The translations under genes were made by a program, and so were the position numbers. A stretch of 64,000 nt of DNA from JAENWD01 sp963796915 (GTDB lineage Bacteria > Acidobacteriota > Vicinamibacteria > Vicinamibacterales > JAENWD01): the NCBI GenBank assembly GCA_963796915.1, contig CAWCNI010000004.1, positions 620,001-684,000 of the forward strand. Reading direction: 5' to 3'. Position 1 is the stretch's first letter, and each line of letters opens with the position of its first letter. Below are positions 1-8,304 of this stretch, in pieces. The notes beneath the pieces are model-generated. The model was given only the letters and a program-made list of their open reading frames with translations. It made no database searches and had not been told where the DNA came from.

Positions 1-411
1 CTGTCGTCGTTTGTCAGCGGGATCATCCGCGAGCCGCTGGCCGGCATCGCGTCGGTGTGTCCCGTGCCGCTCGACACGCGCGTGTGGATCAGCTCTCCGG
101 ACACCGCGACCGCGAATCTCTTTCACGCGTCGACGCTCCCTGCGGCGTCGCTCGAGGGACGACGCGTCCTGAATCTTCCCGGCTTGAGTGTCACTCCGGC
201 GGCGATGCTCGACAGTCTCGAGCGCCTGGGCGGCGCCACGGCCCGTTCGCTCGTGCGATGTGAGCCAGACGCGGACACGATGCGAATCGTCTGCGGCTGG
301 CCGGGCGCGTTCGAGATCAGCCGGCCGCTCGCGCTTGGCTTCCGCGTCGACGAGAGCATCGACGACGTCGTGCGCCAGTTCATGGCGGAGCAGGCCAGGG
401 CGTCGCACTGA
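1..411 (+). CDS. denD: D-erythronate dehydrogenase-like NAD-dependent epimerase/dehydrogenase, C-terminal part
   Basis: The frame is open from base 1, so only the last 136 residues are in the window; the family is about 320 residues long. Family knowledge: DenD is an extended short-chain dehydrogenase that oxidises D-erythronate at C2 in four-carbon sugar-acid catabolism. Seen here: REPLAGI, the stretch WISSPDTATANLFHA, LPGLSVTPAAMLDSLE, and a terminal LGFRVDESIDDVVRQF, which match the C-terminal pattern I recall for DenD. The catalytic Tyr-Lys and the Rossmann fold lie upstream of the window. The stop TGA shares one base with the ATG of the next gene, so the two are probably co-transcribed. 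It could be another sugar-nucleotide epimerase-like enzyme; the assignment rests on remembered C-terminal motifs only. Confidence 0.65.
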   Translation: MSSFVSGIIREPLAGIASVCPVPLDTRVWISSPDTATANLFHASTLPAASLEGRRVLNLPGLSVTPAAMLDSLERLGGATARSLVRCEPDADTMRIVCGWPGAFEISRPLALGFRVDESIDDVVRQFMAEQARASH

Positions 412-1089
412 TGGCTGAGCGCGCGTTTGTCAGCATCCCCGGCGGATGGTTTCAGATGGGGAGCGCTGAGGGCAAAGACGACGAGCGGCCAGTGCACAGC
501 GTCTGGGTCGACGAATTCGCGCTCGCGGCGTACCCGGTGACGTCCCTGGAGTACGCCGCGTTTCTGGCGGCCACCGGGCACGAACAGCCTCGCGACTGGC
601 ACCCCGAGGCCGCAAGCGCTGACCATCCGGTGATCGGCGTCAGCTGGATTGACTGCCAGCGCTACTGCGACTGGCGGACGAGTGTCGGCGAGCCCGTGCG
701 GCTGCCGACGGAGGCTGAATGGGAACGCGCCGCGCGCGGCGGCCACGAACGCCGACGGTATCCGTGGGGGGACGACATCCCGTCCTGGATTCCCGCGAAC
801 GGACGGGGACCGCTCGATGCGCCGTGGCCCGTCACCCTCGGCGAACCCAACGGATTCGGCGTGTTCGGCATCGCCGCCAACATCCACGAGTGGTGTGCCG
901 ACTGGCACGCCGCGGACTACTACGGCCAGTCGTCAGAGCGCAACCCTGCGGGGCCAGCCAAACGGCGCGCGCCGCGTCTCGCGCGGCGGCTCCTGGCGTC
1001 ATGCCGTGACGATCAGCACGTGCGCTGCGCGCAGCCGCCTCGATCCGTCGTTCCGGTATACCGACTACGGCTTCCGGGTCGCGCGCTGA
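411..1089 (+). CDS. Formylglycine-generating-enzyme fold protein (SUMF1/EgtB/PvdO family), frameshifted
   Basis: A protein of about 225 residues if one +1 shift is repaired. The first frame carries the classic start IPGGWFQMGS, the ERPVH motif, YPVTSLEYAAFL, RLPTEAEWERAARGG and the NIHEWCADW motif. From about 960 the family continues one base later with NGARRVSRGGSW and YTDYGFRVAR, ending at 1089. Shortening the AAA at 960-962 to AA joins the two halves at exactly the family spacing. Family knowledge: true formylglycine-generating enzymes use a Cys pair just after RGGS(F/W) to bind copper. Here those positions are His and Ser, so this is probably another member of the fold rather than the maturase for the two sulfatases downstream. 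Overlap with the preceding stop suggests one operon with the dehydrogenase. Confidence 0.8.
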
Positions 1090-1119
1090 GCGCTATCGGC
1101 ACCGCGTCGCCGAGCCCAC

Positions 1120-2076
1120 CTACGGCGCAGGAATGTGAATCGGCTTGAAGGGGAAGGTCGCAGAGATCAGCATCCCGCCGCCCTTCGTCGTCGTCTTCGC
1201 GTAGACCTCCCAGAAGTACTTGAAGCCGACGAAGCCGTAGACGGTGTTGTTCTTCGCGATGGCGAGCGTCAGATCGGGTCCCAGGCCGAACGTGCTGCTC
1301 TTGCTCAACGCCAGCGGCTGCGGCAGACGCCCGGGCTGGATCTCGTCATTCGAGAGCTTGAAGGCGGAGTAGTACGACAAGCCGGCGACGAGGCCGCCCT
1401 TCAGGAAGTCTCCGCCGACGCCACCCTCGAAGTTCATCTGGTTGCCGACGTGAGTCGTGCTGTCTTCCTTGTCAGACTGGAAGTTGAGCGAGACGACTGT
1501 CGCCGCGTGGTACTTGCGATCCTCGGTGAGATAGACCGTTGTCCCGCCGCCGATCTCCTGCCCCCACATGCCGAAGCCCGTGTTGTTCGACGCGCCGTCC
1601 TCATAGCGGCCCGTCGGGAGATACAGCTGGTAGTACAGGATCGCGTCGGCCCGTTTCTTGTGCCATCCCAGCTGAAACGGGCACAGCACCGAATCGGTGA
1701 TCCCGGCGCCCGGGTTCTGATCGATTTCCGCGCCCTGCAGCCGGTTGTTCGCGCCGGCGATCAGAAAGTTGAACCCGTAGTAGCCCCCCAGGATCGTCTT
1801 CTTCGTCACGACGGCGACGCCCGTGCCGAACAGCGCCGCGTCGACGTTGGCGTTGATCGGCACCTGATCGCCGTTGGCGTTCCTGATGTCGTCGGTGCTG
1901 TAGAAATACAGGAGCGGCGCGACTGCGTACTCGCCCGGCGGCGCCTGCGATCCGCCCTTCACGCCGAAGGTGCCCTTGACGTGCTGGGTGTTCAACTGGG
2001 CGTGGGCAGGAGCGGCGAATCCCGCCGTCAGTAGTCCGGCTGCGAAGATCACCGCAAGAGCGTGACGAGATGACAT
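1120..2076 (-). CDS. Exported outer-membrane channel-like protein (phenol MetA-pathway/SphA-like transporter family)
   Basis: 318 residues starting with a clear signal peptide that ends AHAQ near residue 27. The rest is rich in alternating aromatic and polar strands (LLYFYSTDD, GYYGFNFLIAG, YYQLYLPTGRYED) and ends in a short hydrophobic strand. This is the pattern of the MetA-type outer-membrane barrel proteins that appear beside aromatic or organosulfur degradation genes. It lies 27 bp after a second protein of the same kind on the same strand, so the pair is probably one transcript running away from the sulfatase genes. A role as a porin for a hydrophobic or sulfated substrate is inference from the neighbours; the sequence does not show the substrate. 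Its 3' end faces the formylglycine-enzyme-fold gene. Confidence 0.7.
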   Translation of the reverse strand: MSSRHALAVIFAAGLLTAGFAAPAHAQLNTQHVKGTFGVKGGSQAPPGEYAVAPLLYFYSTDDIRNANGDQVPINANVDAALFGTGVAVVTKKTILGGYYGFNFLIAGANNRLQGAEIDQNPGAGITDSVLCPFQLGWHKKRADAILYYQLYLPTGRYEDGASNNTGFGMWGQEIGGGTTVYLTEDRKYHAATVVSLNFQSDKEDSTTHVGNQMNFEGGVGGDFLKGGLVAGLSYYSAFKLSNDEIQPGRLPQPLALSKSSTFGLGPDLTLAIAKNNTVYGFVGFKYFWEVYAKTTTKGGGMLISATFPFKPIHIPAP

Positions 2077-2103
2077 GCGCGAGTCCTTTGCTGAGAGGAA
2101 GGG

Positions 2104-2925
2104 CTAGTGCTTGGCGGTCGGATACAGCAACGCGACGATGAGCCGCAGGGTCTGTCCGGCGCCGGCGTCCGGCCGTTCGACGTTGTAGTAGTACTGCGCG
2201 CCGATATTCATCGGTCGCCGGTTGAAGACCACCGTCCGCGTGATGCCGAGCCCGAGCGGCACCGTCCACTCCTGCCCGCTCGGCGCATCCCAATTGGCGG
2301 TGATGATCGGCGAGAAGCTGAGCGCATAGCCCTTCGCGAAGTTGTAGTTGACGAATGGCTGCAGCGAGAACAGGTCAGCCTTCGGCGCGCCGCCCACATC
2401 GGACATCGGCCAGGCCTGCGAGATCAGGCCGCCGAGGACCCATGGGCCGGTCATCGTCAGGACGACGGCGGTCGGTCCCGCCGCCCACGTTCCCGTCCTC
2501 AGCGACGGCGCGGTGGCCGTCGGCATCGACAGGATCGGACCGATACCCCAGATGATCTTCCCCGGCCTTGCCGGCGTGATGAACAACTGCTCCTGGATGT
2601 CGCCCATCCCGCTGACCTGCTGACCGTCCGCGCCAGGCAGGCTGTTGATCGGGAGGATCGTCCGCGAGATCGCGCTCCAGTGCTCGGTCAGTTTGAACGG
2701 AATGACCGGCTGGAAGTTCACATTGAAGAACGTGCCGTCTTCGAGCCCGCCGCCGCTGTTGAAGTTGAACTGGAACGGAAGCGTCACCAGGTCGCCGACA
2801 GGATTCTGTGTCTTCTTTGCCAGCTCCGTGGCGTCTGGCTGCGGCGCCGGCGCCTCCTGGGCGCGGGCCGAGTTCGCCAGAGGCACGCCGGCGACGACCA
2901 ACAGAACAATCAAGGCTTTCCGCAT
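2104..2925 (-). CDS. Exported outer-membrane transporter-like beta-barrel protein
   Basis: 273 residues. The ATG at 2925 is chosen over an in-frame TTG three codons earlier; an AGGAG lies 9 bases upstream. The signal peptide runs to about NSARAQ. The mature part starts with a Pro-rich segment and the stretch ELAKKTQNPVGDLVTLPFQ, then NFNSGGGLEDG, PVIPFKL and strands consistent with a barrel (QPFVNYNFAKGYALSF, GITRTVVFN). I recognise this as the transporter-type protein often found near sulfatases and DUF1254 proteins, but not a precise function. It is the first gene of a two-gene minus-strand unit and is divergent from the sulfatase at 3187, with about 260 bp between them holding the promoters. 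No clear sigma-70 boxes were identified there. Confidence 0.65.
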   Translation of the reverse strand: MRKALIVLLVVAGVPLANSARAQEAPAPQPDATELAKKTQNPVGDLVTLPFQFNFNSGGGLEDGTFFNVNFQPVIPFKLTEHWSAISRTILPINSLPGADGQQVSGMGDIQEQLFITPARPGKIIWGIGPILSMPTATAPSLRTGTWAAGPTAVVLTMTGPWVLGGLISQAWPMSDVGGAPKADLFSLQPFVNYNFAKGYALSFSPIITANWDAPSGQEWTVPLGLGITRTVVFNRRPMNIGAQYYYNVERPDAGAGQTLRLIVALLYPTAKH

Positions 2926-3186
2926 CCAACACAACTCCTGAAGGGGCCGGGGTCGTCCTATCCTGCAAGCAAACCGGCGCGGGAAGCGTACTACTTTTGG
3001 TTAGTGCTCCGAATATGCGGAGGCCGGACCGCTTACAGCCGTGGCAGCCCGCGACATGTCGTGGGATGACATACGGCCGTGGTTGCTCGGCCGCCTGAAT
3101 TCAGCGATATTTCCCCGGACGGCGTAGACATCATCGTGCGACGAACGCTGGTGGCGCTTGCCAGCATCGAGGGAAGGACTGAACAA

Positions 3187-4875
3187 ATGGGTGGGACGTC
3201 ACGATTCTCATTGGTGATCGCGCTGGCTGTCGGCGCGCTAGTCAGCGGGCTCGCATCCTCCGGCGTCGTGCCGGTCTCTCGCACGGTAATCGCCGCCAGC
3301 GCGGTGACTCCGGCGTCCTCGACGTCGATGCAGACGCCCGGCGGGCGACGCGTGACGCTCGTGTCCGCGTCCAGAAGGACCGCGGACGAAATCGGCGCGG
3401 CCCAGGCTGCGGCGAGCGGCACCAAGCCGAACATTCTCGTCATCATGGGCGACGACATCGGCTGGTTCAACCCGAGCGCCTACAACCGCGGGATGCTCGG
3501 CTTCGAGACGCCCAACATCGATCGCATCAGCAAGGAAGGCGCGATCTTCATGTCGTGGTACGGCCAGCAGAGTTGCACCGCCGGGCGCGCCGCGTTCATC
3601 ACGGGGCAGTCACCCATCCGCACCGGTCTCACGAAAGTCGGTATGCCGGGCGCCGACGTCGGCCTGCGACCCGAGGATCCCACCATCGCGGAGCTCCTCA
3701 AGCCGCAGGGCTATGCGACCGGTCAGTTCGGCAAGAACCACCTCGGCGATCGCGACGAGATGCTGCCGACGAAGCACGGCTTCGACGAGTTCTTCGGCAA
3801 TCTCTATCACCTCAACGCCGAAGAAGAGCCCGAGCTCCCGGACTACCCGAAAGACCCCGCATTCAAGAAGCAGTTCGGCCCGCGCGGCGTGCTGCATTCC
3901 TACGCCGACGGGAAGATCGAGGACACCGGCCCGCTGACGAAGAAGCGCATGGAGACCGTGGACACGGAGTTCACGACCGCGGCCATCGACTTCATGGATC
4001 GCCAGGTGAAAGCGGGCAAGCCCTTCTTCTGCTGGTTCAACTCCACCCGGATGCACATCAACACGCATCTGAGTCCCGAGTGGAGCGGCAAGACGGGCCT
4101 GGGCCTGCAGGCCGACGGGATGCTCGAGCACGACAAGGACGTGGGCCTGCTCCTGAAGAAGCTCGACGACCTGGGCGTCGCGAACAACACGATCGTCGTC
4201 TACACCACGGACAACGGCGCCGAAGTGATGTCGTGGCCCGACGGCGGCATCACGCCCTTCCGCGGCGAGAAGGCGACCAACTGGGAAGGCGGCTTCCGCG
4301 TGCCGACGCTGATCAAGTGGCCCGGCGTCATCAAGCCGGGAACCGTCTACAACGACATCTTCGCGCACGAGGACTTTCTGCCGACGTTCGTCGCCGCCGG
4401 CGGCAACCCGAACGTGGTCGCCGAGTGCATGAAGGGCTGCACGGCCGGGAGCAAGTCGTTCCACGTGCATCTCGACGGCTACAACATGATTCCGTTCTTC
4501 AAGGGCGAGGTGAAAGAGGACCCGCGGAAGGACTTCCTCTACTGGAGCGACGACGGCGACATGATGGCCATCCGCCTCGCGCGCTTCAAGATCATCTTCT
4601 TCCAGCAGGATCACCAGGGCCTGGGCGTCTGGCGGTACGAGTTCACCAAGCTGCGGGTCCCGCAGATCTTCGACATCGTCGGCGACCCCTTCGAACGCGG
4701 CGACGAGTCGATCTACTGGGACAAGTGGTTCGTCGACCACGTGCCGTATCAGTACGCGGCCAGCGCCGTGGTGGCGCAATGGCTCCAGAGCTTCAAGGAC
4801 TTTCCGATCCGGCAGAAGCCGGCGAGCTTCAATCTCGACGAGGTGATGCGGAAACTGAGTCCGCCTCCGCAATAG
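3187..4875 (+). CDS. Exported type I sulfatase (arylsulfatase family)
   Basis: 562 residues. The ATG at 3187 follows GGAAGGA and opens a signal sequence (FSLVIALAVGALVSGLA); in-frame upstream codons lack these signs. Sulfatase features: the metal-binding PNILVIMGDD, the active-site motif CTAGR (Cys130, matching C-x-A-x-R, which must be converted to formylglycine), GYATGQFGKNHLGD, and the late metal-site motif YTTDNG. Family knowledge: such enzymes hydrolyse sulfate esters outside the cytoplasm. It forms a tandem pair with the gene at 4986; the two share the pre-domain stretches TPGGR-VTLV and AQAAASG-KPNILVI. The natural substrate is not deducible. The C-terminal part (WLQSFKDFPIRQKPASF) is also conserved between the pair. 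Confidence 0.9.
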   Translation: MGGTSRFSLVIALAVGALVSGLASSGVVPVSRTVIAASAVTPASSTSMQTPGGRRVTLVSASRRTADEIGAAQAAASGTKPNILVIMGDDIGWFNPSAYNRGMLGFETPNIDRISKEGAIFMSWYGQQSCTAGRAAFITGQSPIRTGLTKVGMPGADVGLRPEDPTIAELLKPQGYATGQFGKNHLGDRDEMLPTKHGFDEFFGNLYHLNAEEEPELPDYPKDPAFKKQFGPRGVLHSYADGKIEDTGPLTKKRMETVDTEFTTAAIDFMDRQVKAGKPFFCWFNSTRMHINTHLSPEWSGKTGLGLQADGMLEHDKDVGLLLKKLDDLGVANNTIVVYTTDNGAEVMSWPDGGITPFRGEKATNWEGGFRVPTLIKWPGVIKPGTVYNDIFAHEDFLPTFVAAGGNPNVVAECMKGCTAGSKSFHVHLDGYNMIPFFKGEVKEDPRKDFLYWSDDGDMMAIRLARFKIIFFQQDHQGLGVWRYEFTKLRVPQIFDIVGDPFERGDESIYWDKWFVDHVPYQYAASAVVAQWLQSFKDFPIRQKPASFNLDEVMRKLSPPPQ

Positions 4876-4985
4876 CGCCTCCGCGCAGCGCGTGCTGCGT
4901 CGGCGATTTCCCGAAGGGAGACATCGATGGGTTGGAACAAGACGAATATCGATGACGGCGGCCGTCGCTCGGCGGAGTCGCCGCC

Positions 4986-6680
4986 GTGTGGTTGGGATCG
5001 GCAGGCTACCTGCCCGTCTCGCGCACGGTGCTTGCCGCAAGCTCTGTCGACGCGCGATCACGGCAGACCGTGCGGACGCCCGGCGGACGCCAGGTGACGC
5101 TGGTTCCGGCCGGCAGTCGCGCGGCCGCCACCGATATTGCCGCGGCGCAGGCAGCCGCGTCGGGCGCGAAGCCGAACATCCTCGTGATCTTCGGCGACGA
5201 CGTGGGCCAGACCAACATCAGCGCCTACTCGTTCGGCGTCGTCGGCTACAAGACGCCGAACATCGATCGGATCGCCAAGGAAGGCATGATGTTCACGGAC
5301 TACTACGCCGAGAACAGCTGCACCGCGGGGCGATCGACGTTCATCACCGGCCAGTCGCCGCTGCGCACTGGCATGTCGAAGGTGGGTATTCCCGGCGCGC
5401 CCGTCGGCATTCAGGCTCGTGATGTCACTATCGCGCAGGCATTGAAGCCGCTCGGCTACGCCACGGGGCAGTTCGGCAAGAACCACCTGGGCGATCGCGA
5501 CGAGTTCCTGCCGACCAACCACGGCTTCGACGAGTTCTTCGGCAATCTCTATCACCTGAACGCCGAGGAGGAGCCCGAGCGACCGTTCTACAAGCAGGCG
5601 GCGGCCGAGTCACCGGAGTTCAAGAAGAGCTACGCGCCGCGCGGCGTACTTCATACGTTCGCGGACGGCAAGATCGAGGACACGGGGCCGCTGACCAGGA
5701 AGCGGATGGAGACGATCGATGACGAGACGACGCAGGCGTGCATCGACTTCGTCACCAAGCAGAAAAATGCGGGCAAGCCGTTCTTCGTGTGGATGAACTT
5801 CACCCGCATGCACGCTTTCACGCACGTGCGTGAGTCCATGCGAGGCCAGAGCGGGCTGGTGGACAACGAGTACGCCGACGGCATGGTCGAAATGGACAAC
5901 AACGTCGGCAAGATCTTGAAGGCCGTGGACGATCTTGGAATCGCCAACGACACCATCGTGGTCTTCACGACTGACAACGGGCCGAACCAGTTCTCGTGGC
6001 CGGACGCGGCGACGACGCCGTTCCGATCCGAAAAGGATACCAACTGGGAGGGCGCGTTCCGCGTGCCGGCAGCGGTTCGCTGGCCGGGTCACGTCAAGGC
6101 AGGGGAGATTTCGACCCAGATCTTCTCCGGGCTCGACTGGTTCCCGACGTTCCTGGCTGCCGCCGGCGACACCACGATCACGGACCGGCTTCTGAAGGGC
6201 GCGGCGATTGGCGCCAAGACGTTCAAGGTCCATCTCGACGGCTACAACCAGCTCGACTACCTCACGGGCAAGTCGCCAAAGAGCGCGAGGCACGAATTCG
6301 AGTACTTCGACGACGACGGCGATCTGGTCGCAACCCGCGTGGACGACTGGAAGTTCGTGTGGTGCGAGCAGCGGGCGCCGGGCGGCTTCACTGTCTGGGC
6401 AAACCCCCTGACGTGCTTGCGCGTGCCGAAGATGTTCAACCTTCGGATGGATCCGTACGAGCGCGCAGACGTGGTGTCCGATCAGTACTACGACTGGTCC
6501 ATGAGGAACGTCTACATGGGCTTCTACGGCGTCGTGAAAGCCGCAGCGTTCCTTGAGACGTTCGTGCAGTACCCGCCGAGCCAGCCGCCGGCAAGCTTCA
6601 CCGTCGATCAGATCCGCAAGAGCGTGGACGAACAGATCGCGCGACTGAAGACGATGAAGACGACGACGCCGCAGGACTGA
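4986..6680 (+). CDS. Exported type I sulfatase, tandem paralogue; 5' end probably disrupted
   Basis: 564 residues from the GTG at 4986. The catalytic domain is complete: KPNILVIFGDD, active-site CTAGR (Cys112 from this start), GYATGQFGKNHLGD, FTTDNGPNQFSWPD, and a C-terminal PPASFTVDQIRK close to that of its neighbour. The start is odd. A good ribosome site (AAGGGAG) sits 7 bases before an ATG at 4927, but that ATG is in another frame and 4927-6680 is 3n+2 bases long. In the sulfatase frame a stop lies at 4953. A one-base loss between 4930 and 4985 would restore a signal peptide beginning MGWNKTN and ending like the paralogue (VSRTVLAAS against VSRTVIAAS). Either the GTG is used with a shortened leader, or there is an indel. 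Lies 110 bp after the first sulfatase. Confidence 0.88.
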   Translation: MWLGSAGYLPVSRTVLAASSVDARSRQTVRTPGGRQVTLVPAGSRAAATDIAAAQAAASGAKPNILVIFGDDVGQTNISAYSFGVVGYKTPNIDRIAKEGMMFTDYYAENSCTAGRSTFITGQSPLRTGMSKVGIPGAPVGIQARDVTIAQALKPLGYATGQFGKNHLGDRDEFLPTNHGFDEFFGNLYHLNAEEEPERPFYKQAAAESPEFKKSYAPRGVLHTFADGKIEDTGPLTRKRMETIDDETTQACIDFVTKQKNAGKPFFVWMNFTRMHAFTHVRESMRGQSGLVDNEYADGMVEMDNNVGKILKAVDDLGIANDTIVVFTTDNGPNQFSWPDAATTPFRSEKDTNWEGAFRVPAAVRWPGHVKAGEISTQIFSGLDWFPTFLAAAGDTTITDRLLKGAAIGAKTFKVHLDGYNQLDYLTGKSPKSARHEFEYFDDDGDLVATRVDDWKFVWCEQRAPGGFTVWANPLTCLRVPKMFNLRMDPYERADVVSDQYYDWSMRNVYMGFYGVVKAAAFLETFVQYPPSQPPASFTVDQIRKSVDEQIARLKTMKTTTPQD

Positions 6681-6744
6681 CGGAAGAGGTCGGTCCGTGG
6701 GTCCATGGGTCCATGGGTTCAGGCGGCTGGAAGGACTGATTGAG

Positions 6745-6777
6745 AGGGGTCTCGGGGTCTTCGATCCTGAGACCCCT
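6745..6777 (+). terminator. Strong hairpin after the sulfatase pair
   Basis: Arms AGGGGTCTC (6745-6753) and GAGACCCCT (6769-6777) are perfectly complementary. Inside them GGGTC and GATCC extend the stem with one G-U pair around a TTC loop. A short T-containing tail follows. It sits 65 bp after the second sulfatase stop and 25 bp before the next start, so it could terminate or attenuate transcription into the DUF1254 gene. Confidence 0.6.
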
Positions 6778-6801
6778 TCGTATTTCTGGAACGGAGCAGA
6801 C

Positions 6802-8214
6802 ATGCGTCGAGCGATACAGCTCTTTGCGGCGACAACGGCGACAGCAACCATGCTTGGCTGCGCGCCGCCGCCACCACCGGCGGCGGTTGGGCCGACAGCC
6901 CAGGAAGTCCGCCAGATCGCGAAAGATGCGTACCTCTACGGCTTCCCGGTAGTCGTCAACTACACGACCCTCTACAAGCAGGCGGTCGACACCAGCAACA
7001 AGGACTATCGCGGCCCGTTCAACACCATCGGCAACATCAAGAGCGTAGCCACGCCCGAGGACAAGTTCGTCGTCACGCCCAACTCGGACACGCCGTACAG
7101 CTTCCTGTGGGCGGACCTGCGCGCCGAGCCGGTGGTGATTTCCGTGCCGAAGATCGAGAAGGGCCGCTACTACACGGGGCAGATGATCGATCTGTACACC
7201 TTCAACTTCGCGTACTTGGGATCGCGCGCGTTCGGCAACGGCGGCGGCACGTATCTGCTGGCGGGCCCGGGGTGGACGGGTGAAACGCCCAAGGGCGTCT
7301 CCTCGGTCATCCGCGCCGAGACGCAGTTCGCCTACGTGCTGTTTCGCACGCAGTTGTTCAACAGCGCCGACTTGCCGAACGTGAACAAGATCCAGGCCGG
7401 CTACGGCGTCAAGCCACTCAGTGCGTTCCTCGGCACGCCGGCACCGCCAGCGGCACCGCCAGTGTCGTGGCCGAAGCTGTCCGATGACATGCTCACCACG
7501 CCGGCGCTGTTCCCGTATCTGAACTTCATGCTCCAGTTCTGTCCGCCGAATCCGTCGGAGGCAAGTCTGATGGCGCGCTTCGCGACGCTGAACATCGGCG
7601 CCGGCAAGACGTTCGACATGAACGCCTTGTCACCGGAGCAGCAGAAGGCCGTCCAGGACGGCATCGCTGACGCCGGCACCGACATGGCGGGCCTGATGAA
7701 GAAGATCAACGAAGAGACGGTCTCGAGCGCTGATTTTTTCGGGACGCGGGACTTCCTCAAGGGCAACTACCTGTACCGATTCGCCGGCGCCAAGCTGGGG
7801 CTCTACGGCAACTCCGGCGACGAAGCGATCTATCTGTCGTACTTCGTCGATGCGACCGGCGCTCCCGCCGACGCCTCGAAGCACGCCTACACGCTCACGT
7901 TCCCGAAAGGCGGCCTGCCCCCGGCGCACGCGTTCTGGTCGCTCACGATGTACGACGGCAAGAGCCAGTTGCTGGTGGCAAACCCGCTCAAGCGCTACCT
8001 GCTCAACTCGACGATGCTCAAGTCGTTCAAGTACGGTGCGGACGGAGCGCTCACGCTCTACGTGTCGAAGGCGTCGCCAGGCGCCGGCAAGCAGGCCAAC
8101 TGGCTGCCGGCCCCTGATGGCCCGTTCTACGCGATCCTGCGGATCTACATGCCGGCGCCAGAGGTCATCAACGGGACGTGGAAGAAACCGCCGCTTCAGC
8201 CGGACGGACATTGA
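6802..8214 (+). CDS. DUF1254/DUF1214 domain lipoprotein
   Basis: 470 residues from the ATG at 6802, preceded by GGAGCAG. An earlier in-frame start would run through the hairpin and is unlikely. The N-terminus has a lipoprotein-type signal (ATTATATMLGCAPP) with a lipobox Cys. An N-terminal DUF1254 region follows (AYLYGFPVVVNY, TPNSDTPYSFLWADL, RYYTGQMIDLYTFNFAY). The DUF1214 region is at the end (SYFVDATGAPADASKHAYTL, LPPAHAFWSLTMYD, ADGALTLYVSK, NWLPAPDGPFYAILRIYMP). The family function is unknown; DUF1254 proteins are commonly seen beside sulfatase and barrel-transporter genes, as here. Probably cell-envelope anchored. It lies downstream of the sulfatases on the same strand with a hairpin between them. 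Confidence 0.85.
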   Translation: MRRAIQLFAATTATATMLGCAPPPPPAAVGPTAQEVRQIAKDAYLYGFPVVVNYTTLYKQAVDTSNKDYRGPFNTIGNIKSVATPEDKFVVTPNSDTPYSFLWADLRAEPVVISVPKIEKGRYYTGQMIDLYTFNFAYLGSRAFGNGGGTYLLAGPGWTGETPKGVSSVIRAETQFAYVLFRTQLFNSADLPNVNKIQAGYGVKPLSAFLGTPAPPAAPPVSWPKLSDDMLTTPALFPYLNFMLQFCPPNPSEASLMARFATLNIGAGKTFDMNALSPEQQKAVQDGIADAGTDMAGLMKKINEETVSSADFFGTRDFLKGNYLYRFAGAKLGLYGNSGDEAIYLSYFVDATGAPADASKHAYTLTFPKGGLPPAHAFWSLTMYDGKSQLLVANPLKRYLLNSTMLKSFKYGADGALTLYVSKASPGAGKQANWLPAPDGPFYAILRIYMPAPEVINGTWKKPPLQPDGH

Positions 8215-8304
8215 CGCGGGATCGTGCACCGGCGCATCGCTGCACAGCGGAGTGGACGGCCTGCCGTGGCTGGCAGACCGTCGTCGCTGTGGCATGATTC
8301 GACA

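Noticed and set aside
3079..3186. Longer form of the first sulfatase
   Set aside because: The extra 36 residues would bury the signal peptide; GGAAGGA and the hydrophobic leader favour the ATG at 3187.
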